Assembly (NCBI GenBank): GCA_005878665.1
Contig: VBLR01000027.1
Span: 1-5,359, forward strand
DNA: 5,359 nucleotides
Direction of reading: 5' to 3'
Source of the DNA: Methanobacteriota archaeon
Lineage (GTDB): Archaea; Thermoplasmatota; Thermoplasmata; RBG-16-68-12
Under the pieces are notes generated by a model, which saw nothing but the letters and a program-made list of their open reading frames with translations, had not been told where the DNA came from and ran no database searches. Positions 1-5,359 of the stretch are shown in pieces. Each line of letters opens with the position of its first letter. Position 1 is the stretch's first letter. A program made the translations under genes and the position numbers.

Positions 1-579
1 ATCAACCTCCCGTCCAAACGTGAGGAAGTACATGTCCGTCGGGCTCACGGGATTGATCCAGCCGCCGCCCAGATTGAGGTTGATTTTTGCCTGGCCGGCC
101 GCGTACGTGTCCGCCGCGCTGTGATACCACTGGTAAGCGTTGACTAACGCGCTCGCGCAGGTCGCGACGATCCAGTACCGGGTCCCTCGGACGAGAGAGG
201 GAGGGCTCGTGAACCGGACGCTGTACGTCCCGAGGTTGTTGTTCCCGATGACGATCGTGGACGCGGCCAGGTACGAACTCGATGGGACGCCCCCCGCATC
301 CGCACGAATCGTGACGTTCAGCACATCCGTGGTGTCGCCGATGTTTCGGAGCCGGAGGGTGACGTTCAGCAACCGATACATCTCCGTCGCAACGAACGAT
401 TGGGCCACGCTCTGGCCCGTGTAGACGTTCAAGTTGCTGGCCGTGACCACTTGATTCGACTCGTACGGCCGCTCGCCGAAGCCCGCCGCTGGCGTCGCGA
501 GGAACGGGGAGAGCGCCGTCGCAAGGAACACGAGTATCAGGATGCCCACTAGGGGTGAGGTGGGCAGGCGACGGCTCAC
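1..579 (-). CDS. Secreted/surface beta-sandwich protein, N-terminal part (runs off left edge)
   Basis: No characterised protein is recognised. Reading the minus strand from GTG at 579 gives 193 open codons to the window edge, so the C-terminus is missing. Residues 1-33 form a textbook signal peptide: basic start SRR, hydrophobic core GILILVFLATALSPF, small residues ATPAAG before the mature chain, so export through Sec is likely. The mature part is rich in alternating hydrophobic/polar beta strands, Thr, Val and Asn, with segments such as NVTLRLRNIGDTTDVLNVTI and RGTRYWIVAT. This pattern (strand, G-rich turn, 'GT.YW.V') resembles the extracellular beta-sandwich modules often named choice-of-anchor domains; that is a resemblance, not an identification. 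Asn-X-Ser/Thr sites would suit archaeal N-glycosylation. GTG 579 is chosen because GAGGT lies 6 bases upstream, an in-frame stop lies about 35 bases upstream, and no in-frame ATG lies between. It is transcribed divergently from the helicase gene. Confidence 0.78.
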   Translation of the reverse strand, partial: MSRRLPTSPLVGILILVFLATALSPFLATPAAGFGERPYESNQVVTASNLNVYTGQSVAQSFVATEMYRLLNVTLRLRNIGDTTDVLNVTIRADAGGVPSSSYLAASTIVIGNNNLGTYSVRFTSPPSLVRGTRYWIVATCASALVNAYQWYHSAADTYAAGQAKINLNLGGGWINPVSPTDMYFLTFGREVD

Positions 580-585
580 TCTGGG

Positions 586-590
586 ACCTC
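586..590 (-). promoter_or_regulatory. Ribosome binding site for the surface-protein gene
   Basis: On the minus strand GAGGT ends 6 bases before GTG 579. It matches the archaeal anti-Shine-Dalgarno core (complement of CCTCC) and is what decides this non-ATG start. Confidence 0.5.
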
Positions 591-647
591 GGGATGAGCC
601 GTCCCCGGCGCATTAGATGTACCCCACCTCCCCGGTTATCCACCATG

Positions 648-657
648 ATTTTTTTTG
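648..657 (-). promoter_or_regulatory. Possible promoter A-tract of the surface-protein gene
   Basis: Eight T on the plus strand (649-656) read as an A8 tract followed by TC on the minus strand. This is the only strongly AT-rich stretch close upstream of the minus-strand gene. If it serves as the TATA element, transcription would begin near 620-625 and the leader would be about 45 bases. A second candidate is the minus-strand CTAAAAGT at about 701-708, which overlaps the helicase gene's own box. Neither matches the archaeal consensus well. Confidence 0.3.
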
Positions 658-702
658 TCAGGGCCCTTGGTCGGTCGTGCCGGTCGGCCTGAGGACGGCA
701 AC

Positions 703-708
703 TTTTAG
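703..708 (+). promoter_or_regulatory. TATA-like box of the helicase gene
   Basis: TTTTAG stands out in otherwise GC-rich sequence. Its centre lies about 30 bases before ATG 735, so with the usual archaeal spacing transcription would begin at about 730-734, almost on the ATG. This supports a leaderless message starting at 735 and argues against the GTG at 714, which would then lie upstream of the transcript. Confidence 0.45.
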
Positions 709-734
709 TCCCAGTGACCCTTGAAGCGGCGGGC

Positions 735-3479
735 ATGGAGAGCCTTGGCCTCGACCCGCGGATCATCGACGCGGTCCGAGCACTCGGCATCGAGACCTTC
801 ACGGAGCCGCAAGAGCGCGCGATCCCGCGTATTCTCGCGGGCGAGAACGTGCTCCTCGTGGCTCCGACGGGCATCGGCAAGACCGAGGCCGCCCTGCTCC
901 CGATCCTCGATCGGCTCTTGCGGGAGAAGCCCGAGCCGACGTCGTGTCTGTACATTACCCCGCTCCGCGCCTTGAATCGCGACATGCTCCGGCGGATGAC
1001 GTTCTTCGCGGCCCGGCTGGGCGTGCGCGTCGCCGTCCGTCACGGGGACACGACGCCGCAGGAACGTGCGGCCATCACCCGGCATCCTCCGGACATCCTC
1101 ATCACCACGCCGGAGACGTTCCAGATTCTATTCACCGGCCGCAAGTTGCGGGAGCACCTCCGGTCCGTGCGGTGGGTCGTCGTCGACGAGATTCACGAGC
1201 TCGCCTCGGACGAGCGGGGCGCGCAGCTCGCGGTGGGCCTGGAACGGCTGCGGGACCTCACGGGCCGCGAGTTCCAGCGGATCGGGCTGTCGGCCACGGT
1301 CGGCACGCCCGACGAGGTCGCCGCGTTCCTCGGGGGCGTCGGTCGGCCGGTCGAGGTCATCCGCGTCCGGATCCCGAAAGGCATCCGAATCCAGGTCGAG
1401 ATGCCCGCGACCGCGAAGGGCGACGCTGAGATCGCCGAACGGCTTCGCGTCCAGCCGGGTCAGGCCGCGGCCCTCCGTCGGTGCTACGAACTGATCAAGG
1501 AGCACCAATCGACCTTGTTCTTCGTGAACACCCGCGACACCGCGGAGTTCCTCTCCTCTCGATTGACCGCGTGGTACCAGGATCCGAAGATCGGCGTCCA
1601 CCACGGGAGCCTGTCGAAGGACGTGCGGGTGCAGATGGAAGACGAGTTCAAGTCTGGCGGCCTCCGAGCCCTCGTGTGCACGTCCTCCCTGGAACTCGGG
1701 ATCGACGTGGGGACCGCGGACTTCGTCTTGCAGTACAACTCTCCGCGGGAGGTCTCGCGGCTCGTCCAGCGGATCGGGCGATCGGGGCACGGGGTCGGCG
1801 AGGTCTCGGATGGCGTCATCCTGGCGACCCATGAGGACGACGTCGCGGAGGCGTGCGCGATCGCGCGCCGGGCGCTCGCGGAGGAGATCGAGGATCTCGT
1901 GGTCCGGAAAGACAACCGCTCGGTCCTCGCGAACCAGCTCGTCGCCCTTGTCGTCTCCGAGCGCTTCGCATCGCTCGACGAGGCCTACGAGACCGTGCGT
2001 CGGAGCTGGCCCTTCCGGGAGCTGAAGCGGGCCGACTTCGACGAGGTCGTCGCCCAGCTCGCGGGGCTTCGGATCCTCTGGTCCCGGGACGGGCGCCTCG
2101 GTCGGAGCTCGAACTCCCTCCCGTATTTCTTCGAAAACATCTCGATGATCCCGGACGTGAAGACGTACCGCGTGATCGATCTCTCGTCGCGTCGCGCGAT
2201 CGGGACGTTGGACGAGTGGTTTGTCGCGGAGAACGCGAAGCTCGGGGAGAGTTTCATCATGCGCGGCTCCGCCTGGCGGTTCGTCGACTTCAAGGAGGAC
2301 CGCGTGCTCGTGGAACCGGTCCGCGAGATCGGCGACGTGCCGTCGTGGGTCGGCGAAGACATCCCGGTGCCATTCGACGTCGCGCAGGAGGTGGGCCGGA
2401 TCCGGAGGGAGCGGGACCTCTCCCGGTACCCGGTGAACGAGCATGGCACGTCGACGTTCCTCGCCTACCTGGCGTCCGTGGGCGACGCCCCGCTCGCGAC
2501 GGACACCCGCATCACGATCGAGTCAGCGCGGGACGTCCTGATCGTGAATGCCTGCTTCGGTTCGAAGGTGAACGAGACCTTGGCCCAACTGATCTCGTCG
2601 CTGATCAGCGCGCGGTTCGGGCAGAGCGTCGGCTTGCAGACGGACCCGTACCGGATCGTCCTCGAGGTCCCGCGGTCCGTGAACCCGCAGCAGGTCGTCG
2701 AGATCCTCCGCCCCGAGGACCCGGACGCCCTCGAGCCGCTGTTGCGGGTCATCCTGAAGAACTCCGCGTTCCTGCGGTGGGCCTTCGTCTATGTCGCGAA
2801 GAAGTTCGGCGCCCTGCGCCGCGACGTGGACTGGGAGAGCGTCTCCATCCCGCGGCTCCTCAAGACGTTCGAGAACACGCCGCTGTTCGAGGAGGTGCTC
2901 GACAAGGTGTTCTGGGAACGGATGGACATTCCGCGGACCGTGGAGGTCCTGCGGCGGATTCAGTCGGGCCAGATCGAGATCGTCGTCACGCGGATGACGC
3001 CGATCGGGAGGGCGGGCCTCGAGGGAGGACGCCTGCTCGTGACGCCGTCCCGGGCCGATCACGCGACGCTGATGGCTGTGAAAGCGCGCCTGGAGAAGGA
3101 GACGGCGACGTTCCTCTGTTTGAACTGCAAGATGTCCTGGCGGGAGGTCGTGCGAGACCTGCCCGCGAAGATCCGATGTCCGAAGTGTGAGGCGCTCATG
3201 GTCGCGGTCATCGCGCCGTATGAAAAGGACAAGATCGCCAAGCTCGATCTTCAAGGGACGGACAAAGAGAGCCGTGCGAAGGCGAAACGCCTGTTCACGA
3301 ACGCGAGCCTGGTGATGGCGCACGGGAGGAAGGCCGTCTTAGCGCTCATGGCGCGCGGCGTCGGCGAGGACACGGCCGCGCGGATCCTCCGTGGCTACCA
3401 CGAGACGGAGCAAGACTTCTTACGCGACGTCCTCGCGGCCGAAATCACGTACGCCCGCACGAAGCGGTTCTGGGACTAG
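735..3479 (+). CDS. lhr: Lhr-family ATP-dependent SF2 helicase with C-terminal zinc ribbon
   Basis: This 914-residue cytosolic helicase belongs to the Lhr family, which translocates 3' to 5' on single strands and unwinds DNA or RNA-DNA duplexes; roles in repair or RNA handling are family knowledge. Visible motifs, numbered from ATG 735: Q-motif-like TEPQERAIP near 25; Walker A APTGIGKT 43-50; motif Ia TPLRAL near 76; Ib TTPETF; motif II DEIH 151-154; motif III SAT 186-188; motif IV LFFVNT near 262; motif V TSSLELGIDVG; motif VI QRIGRSGH 345-352. The SSLELGID and QRIGRSGH forms are the Lhr signature and differ from Hel308 or Ski2 types. A winged-helix region follows, then the DEAD/H-associated domain at about 590-750 (FGSKVNETLA). 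Four cysteines, C795-x2-C798-x16-C815-x2-C818, form a zinc ribbon, followed by a hairpin-like RGVGEDTAARIL segment and the end RFWD. GTG 714 (7 residues longer) is an alternative start; neither start has a Shine-Dalgarno. Which archaeal Lhr subgroup it belongs to is undecided. Confidence 0.93.
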   Translation: MESLGLDPRIIDAVRALGIETFTEPQERAIPRILAGENVLLVAPTGIGKTEAALLPILDRLLREKPEPTSCLYITPLRALNRDMLRRMTFFAARLGVRVAVRHGDTTPQERAAITRHPPDILITTPETFQILFTGRKLREHLRSVRWVVVDEIHELASDERGAQLAVGLERLRDLTGREFQRIGLSATVGTPDEVAAFLGGVGRPVEVIRVRIPKGIRIQVEMPATAKGDAEIAERLRVQPGQAAALRRCYELIKEHQSTLFFVNTRDTAEFLSSRLTAWYQDPKIGVHHGSLSKDVRVQMEDEFKSGGLRALVCTSSLELGIDVGTADFVLQYNSPREVSRLVQRIGRSGHGVGEVSDGVILATHEDDVAEACAIARRALAEEIEDLVVRKDNRSVLANQLVALVVSERFASLDEAYETVRRSWPFRELKRADFDEVVAQLAGLRILWSRDGRLGRSSNSLPYFFENISMIPDVKTYRVIDLSSRRAIGTLDEWFVAENAKLGESFIMRGSAWRFVDFKEDRVLVEPVREIGDVPSWVGEDIPVPFDVAQEVGRIRRERDLSRYPVNEHGTSTFLAYLASVGDAPLATDTRITIESARDVLIVNACFGSKVNETLAQLISSLISARFGQSVGLQTDPYRIVLEVPRSVNPQQVVEILRPEDPDALEPLLRVILKNSAFLRWAFVYVAKKFGALRRDVDWESVSIPRLLKTFENTPLFEEVLDKVFWERMDIPRTVEVLRRIQSGQIEIVVTRMTPIGRAGLEGGRLLVTPSRADHATLMAVKARLEKETATFLCLNCKMSWREVVRDLPAKIRCPKCEALMVAVIAPYEKDKIAKLDLQGTDKESRAKAKRLFTNASLVMAHGRKAVLALMARGVGEDTAARILRGYHETEQDFLRDVLAAEITYARTKRFWD

Positions 3480-3541
3480 CGTCCCTCCGGACCGGGCTCG
3501 CATCCGTCGATGGTTTCATCCGGGGAACCCAAGACGATACG

Positions 3542-3547
3542 TTTATC
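3542..3547 (+). promoter_or_regulatory. TATA-like box of the TPR-protein gene
   Basis: TTTATC, preceded by purine-containing sequence, is the best TATA match in the gap after the helicase stop. Typical archaeal spacing places transcription start near 3570, a dozen bases before TTG 3583. A short inverted repeat CGATA-CGTT-TATCG (3535-3548) overlaps the box but is too short to call an operator. Confidence 0.5.
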
Positions 3548-3582
3548 GCAAGGCGGTCTCGTCCTCGGAGACGGTTCGATCG

Positions 3583-4686
3583 TTGACCGACCAGACGACC
3601 GTTTCGTGCCCCGTGTGCGGCCACTTCAACGCCGCGGATGCGACCGTGTGTGGAGCTTGCGCGTTCGCCCTGAGCCATCTGTCCCCGGAAGAGAAAGTCG
3701 ACGCCATCCTCGAAGACTTGCTCGACTTGTCGAAGGGCCCGATGGCCGAGGCGAAACCTGAACCGCCGCCCGCCTCAGAGGAGCCGGAATTGGACGAGGT
3801 CGCCGCGGAGAAGCTGTTCGACTCCCTCCTGGTCGAGATCCAGCCGTCGACTCCGGAGGACCAGCCGGAGGACCGGCCCGTCGCACCCGCGCTCGAGGAG
3901 AGTCCGACCGCGCCCGAGGCGTCGATGGACACGGAACGGATCCCCGTCCTCGCCACGCCCGCGGAAACGGAAGGACGAAAGATGATCCGAATCTCCGGGC
4001 GGATGTTCGACGCCGTGACGTACGCGTCCGTGGGCGCGTTGCTCGCCGTGTTCGTTGTCTTCCGCATGTGGGCGAACCCGTTCGACCTGTCCGCGCCGCT
4101 CCCGATGGTCCTGTTCGCCGCGATCGCCGCAGGCGGGATGGTCGCCGCACTCCTGCTCTTCCGAATCTCGAACAGCGCGGCGGCCCAGGGAGATCATCTC
4201 GTCAAGCAGGGGCGGTACCAGGAAGCGTTGGCGCACTACGAGCGAGCGATCCGCCTCGTCCGGCGCCCGTCGTACGCATGGACCTCCCGCGGGGTCGCCA
4301 TGCGGTACCTCGGCCGCCTCGACGAGGCGCTCCGCTGCCATGAGAACGCCATCCGCTTGGACCCGGAGAACGAGGTCGCGTGGTGCAACCTGGGCACGGT
4401 CTACTTCAAGAAGGGCCTGCTCGCGAAAGCCCTCGAATGCTACGAGAAGGCGATCAAGATCCGGCCCAAGTACGCGATCGCTTGGAACAACAAGGGCGTG
4501 GTCTACGCGCGGATGAACCGGTTCTCGGACGCGGACAAGTGCCACGCGAAAGCGACGAAGCTCCGGCCGGAATACGTCGCGGCGTGGCTGAACCGGGGAG
4601 AAGTGCTCGCCCGTCTCGGGGCCCGAGAGGAAGCTCAGAAGTGCCTCGAACGGGCCCGCTCGATTTCGCGGACGGCCGCGGCCTAG
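3583..4686 (+). CDS. Zinc-ribbon, two-TM, five-TPR membrane scaffold protein of unknown role
   Basis: I do not recognise a named family. The 367-residue product, counted from TTG 3583, has four parts. A zinc ribbon at C9-x2-C12-x10-C23-x2-C26 (CPVC and CGAC). An acidic, proline-rich linker at about 31-135 with two short hydrophobic helices (VDAILEDLLDL, AEKLFDSLLVEI). Two transmembrane helices at about 145-163 and 175-195 with a short loop. Five TPR units at about 199-365 with strict 34-residue spacing, shown by Trp at 233, 267, 301 and 335. Two helices put zinc ribbon and TPRs on the same face, presumably the cytoplasm. TPRs bind partner proteins, so a membrane-tethered assembly platform is a reasonable inference; no enzyme motif is seen. 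Start choice: an upstream in-frame ATG at 3391 lies inside the helicase gene and gives a basic, low-complexity shadow-like N-terminus. TTG is the only other start codon before the first cysteine, and it lies downstream of the TATA-like box. Its stop overlaps the rRNA methylase gene's stop. Confidence 0.82.
   Translation: MTDQTTVSCPVCGHFNAADATVCGACAFALSHLSPEEKVDAILEDLLDLSKGPMAEAKPEPPPASEEPELDEVAAEKLFDSLLVEIQPSTPEDQPEDRPVAPALEESPTAPEASMDTERIPVLATPAETEGRKMIRISGRMFDAVTYASVGALLAVFVVFRMWANPFDLSAPLPMVLFAAIAAGGMVAALLLFRISNSAAAQGDHLVKQGRYQEALAHYERAIRLVRRPSYAWTSRGVAMRYLGRLDEALRCHENAIRLDPENEVAWCNLGTVYFKKGLLAKALECYEKAIKIRPKYAIAWNNKGVVYARMNRFSDADKCHAKATKLRPEYVAAWLNRGEVLARLGAREEAQKCLERARSISRTAAA
3853..3876 (+). 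repeat. Two-copy 12-base tandem repeat in the linker of the TPR protein
   Basis: CCGGAGGACCAG is followed at once by CCGGAGGACCGG (11 of 12 bases identical), encoding PEDQ-PEDR in the disordered linker. The unit is a multiple of three, so copy-number change would keep the frame. Probably a small slippage duplication with no specific role. Confidence 0.6.
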
Positions 4687-5282
4687 AAACGTCCCATCGC
4701 GAGGACGTAGATCTCCGCGCTGGTCGCGGTGGATGCGCTCGGCTTGACGCCTTTCATCGCCTCGAAGCGCTCGCCGACGCGGCGAACGAAATCTCGGTAG
4801 CCGTCCCCTTGGAAGACTTTGACCAGAAACCGGCCTTCGCGGCGGAGCGCTCGGATCGCAAAGGAGAGCGCCGCATCCGCGAGGTCGAGGGTCCGAGCCA
4901 CATCGAGCGACCGGTTGCCGCTCACCCTCGGCGCGGAGTCGCTCATCACGACGTCCGCGGGCTTGCGGAGCGTCTCGAACAGGGTGGCTTGGACCTCCGG
5001 GCGCTTGAAATCGCCTCGGAGGATCTCGACGCCTTCGATCGGGGACATCGGAGAGAGATCGACGGCGATGACGCGGCCCTTTGGCCCGATGCGCTCGCGG
5101 GCCACCTGGGACCAGCCGCCCGGCGCCGCTCCGAGGTCCACGACGACATCGCCCGCCTCGAACAGGCCGTATCGCAGGTCAATCTGGGATAGCTTGATCG
5201 CGGCGCGGCTGCGGTACGACTGCTTCTTCGCGGCCCGGTAGAATCGATCGTGCTTCCGGGCCTTGACCCAGGCCTTCCCCAT
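4683..5282 (-). CDS. rlmE: RlmE/FtsJ-type rRNA uridine 2'-O-methyltransferase
   Basis: This 199-residue SAM-dependent enzyme belongs to the RlmE (FtsJ/RrmJ) family. The bacterial member methylates the 2'-O of a uridine in the peptidyl-transferase A-loop of 23S rRNA during late large-subunit assembly. The archaeal enzyme is expected to act on the equivalent site, but that is inference. Visible: basic N-terminus with YRSRAAIKL; SAM-binding motif I VDLGAAPGGW at 48-57; acidic VIAVDLSPM at 71-79 as the second cofactor loop; DSAP at 115-118; FLVKVFQG at 152-159; and SAEIYVLA near the end. The catalytic K-D-K-E tetrad is complete: K30, D115, K155, E190. Length matches the bare catalytic domain; there is no C-terminal TRAM extension such as some archaeal homologues carry. 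ATG 5282 has no Shine-Dalgarno but sits about 27-32 bases after a TATA-like element, so a leaderless message is likely. Its stop lies in a CTAG shared with the convergent TPR gene. Confidence 0.93.
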   Translation of the reverse strand: MGKAWVKARKHDRFYRAAKKQSYRSRAAIKLSQIDLRYGLFEAGDVVVDLGAAPGGWSQVARERIGPKGRVIAVDLSPMSPIEGVEILRGDFKRPEVQATLFETLRKPADVVMSDSAPRVSGNRSLDVARTLDLADAALSFAIRALRREGRFLVKVFQGDGYRDFVRRVGERFEAMKGVKPSASTATSAEIYVLAMGRF

Positions 5283-5308
5283 CGAGCAGAACGATGCCGA
5301 CGTCCCGC

Positions 5309-5321
5309 AATAATCCTTTCT
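5309..5321 (-). promoter_or_regulatory. Archaeal BRE/TATA promoter of rlmE
   Basis: On the minus strand AGAAAGG (a purine-rich BRE-like stretch, 5315-5321) is followed by ATTATT (5309-5314). The TATA centre lies about 29 bases upstream of ATG 5282, so transcription should begin within a few bases of the ATG. This spacing, with no Shine-Dalgarno, fits leaderless translation. Confidence 0.6.
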
Positions 5322-5327
5322 CCGGCC

Positions 5328-5350
5328 GCCGGCTTAACATGTTAACCGGC
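5328..5350. promoter_or_regulatory. AT-cored palindrome, candidate operator
   Basis: TTAACATGTTAA (5334-5345) is a perfect 12-base palindrome. It is flanked by GCCGG on the left and CCGGC on the right, which pair if the single C at 5333 is bulged out, giving 11-base arms. It lies 6 bases upstream of the rlmE BRE-like element. The symmetry suits a dimeric winged-helix or helix-turn-helix regulator. It could instead serve a gene beyond the right edge, or be a hairpin at the end of a transcript entering from that side. Confidence 0.45.
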
Positions 5351-5359
5351 ACAGCGTAG

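Noticed and set aside
649..656. T8 tract read as a plus-strand terminator
   Set aside because: No plus-strand gene ends upstream of it within the window, so an A-rich promoter element for the minus-strand gene is the simpler reading.
2..985. 327-codon minus-strand open frame spanning the divergent region
   Set aside because: It overlaps the helicase N-terminus antisense and the surface-protein gene in another frame. Its product is Arg/Pro/Gly-rich with no fold-like pattern, whereas the adjacent frame has a signal peptide and regular beta strands.
1128..2444. 438-codon antisense open frame within the helicase gene
   Set aside because: High GC at third codon positions leaves long stop-free shadow frames. 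The product is Arg/Asp/Pro-rich and lies wholly opposite a conserved gene.
1853..3190. 445-codon same-strand alternative frame inside the helicase gene
   Set aside because: Composition (Arg, Gly, Pro, Ala) is that of a frame shadow; the helicase frame has continuous family motifs across the same stretch.
3535..3548. CGATA-CGTT-TATCG inverted repeat as an operator
   Set aside because: Five-base arms are likely by chance, and the repeat simply overlaps the TATA-like box.
4380..5192. 270-codon plus-strand frame across the TPR gene end and opposite rlmE
   Set aside because: It crosses the convergent junction of two well-supported genes and shows no recognisable motif.
5339..5359. Tiny open frame ATG...TAG of six codons at the right edge
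   Set aside because: The ATG is the centre of the palindrome, and six codons with no ribosome site are not evidence of a gene.
1..5359. CRISPR array, tRNA/rRNA gene, insertion sequence or defence cassette
   Set aside because: No regularly spaced repeats, cloverleaf sequence, transposase motifs or terminal inverted repeats were seen, and the coding sequence is nearly continuous with uniform codon use.

Overview
This 5.4 kb stretch is GC-rich and most likely comes from a GC-rich euryarchaeote, plausibly an uncultured Thermoplasmatota-type archaeon. That placement is inference. It rests on three things: an archaeal-style Lhr helicase with a zinc-ribbon tail, a short FtsJ/RlmE-type rRNA methyltransferase of archaeal length, and AT-rich TATA/BRE-like elements about 25-30 bases upstream of start codons, as expected for archaeal (often leaderless) promoters. 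No rRNA, tRNA, CRISPR array, insertion sequence or phage gene was seen. The window reads as ordinary chromosome.

Layout. Bases 1-579 (minus strand) hold the 5' part of a gene for a secreted or surface beta-sandwich protein that runs off the left edge. A 155-base divergent intergenic region follows. Bases 735-3479 (plus) encode a full-length Lhr-family SF2 helicase with all canonical helicase motifs, a C-terminal four-cysteine zinc ribbon and a helix-hairpin-helix-like tail. After a 103-base gap with a TATA-like box, 3583-4686 (plus) encodes an unnamed protein: N-terminal zinc ribbon, acidic proline-rich linker, two transmembrane helices and five TPR repeats. Its start is best placed at a TTG. 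Tail-to-tail with it, sharing the four bases CTAG, is a 199-residue RlmE/FtsJ 2'-O-methyltransferase on the minus strand (4683-5282). The last 77 bases carry its probable leaderless promoter and a striking AT-cored palindrome.

Two of the four genes concern nucleic acids (the helicase, which acts on DNA/RNA hybrids or RNA, and the rRNA methylase). The other two are envelope-associated (a secreted protein and a membrane-anchored TPR scaffold). Each gene appears to have its own promoter, so there is no strong case for one operon. I see no clearly new multi-gene system. The items most worth a second look are the zinc-ribbon/TM/TPR protein, the palindrome upstream of the methylase gene, and the out-of-frame Shine-Dalgarno/ATG pair ahead of the surface-protein gene.
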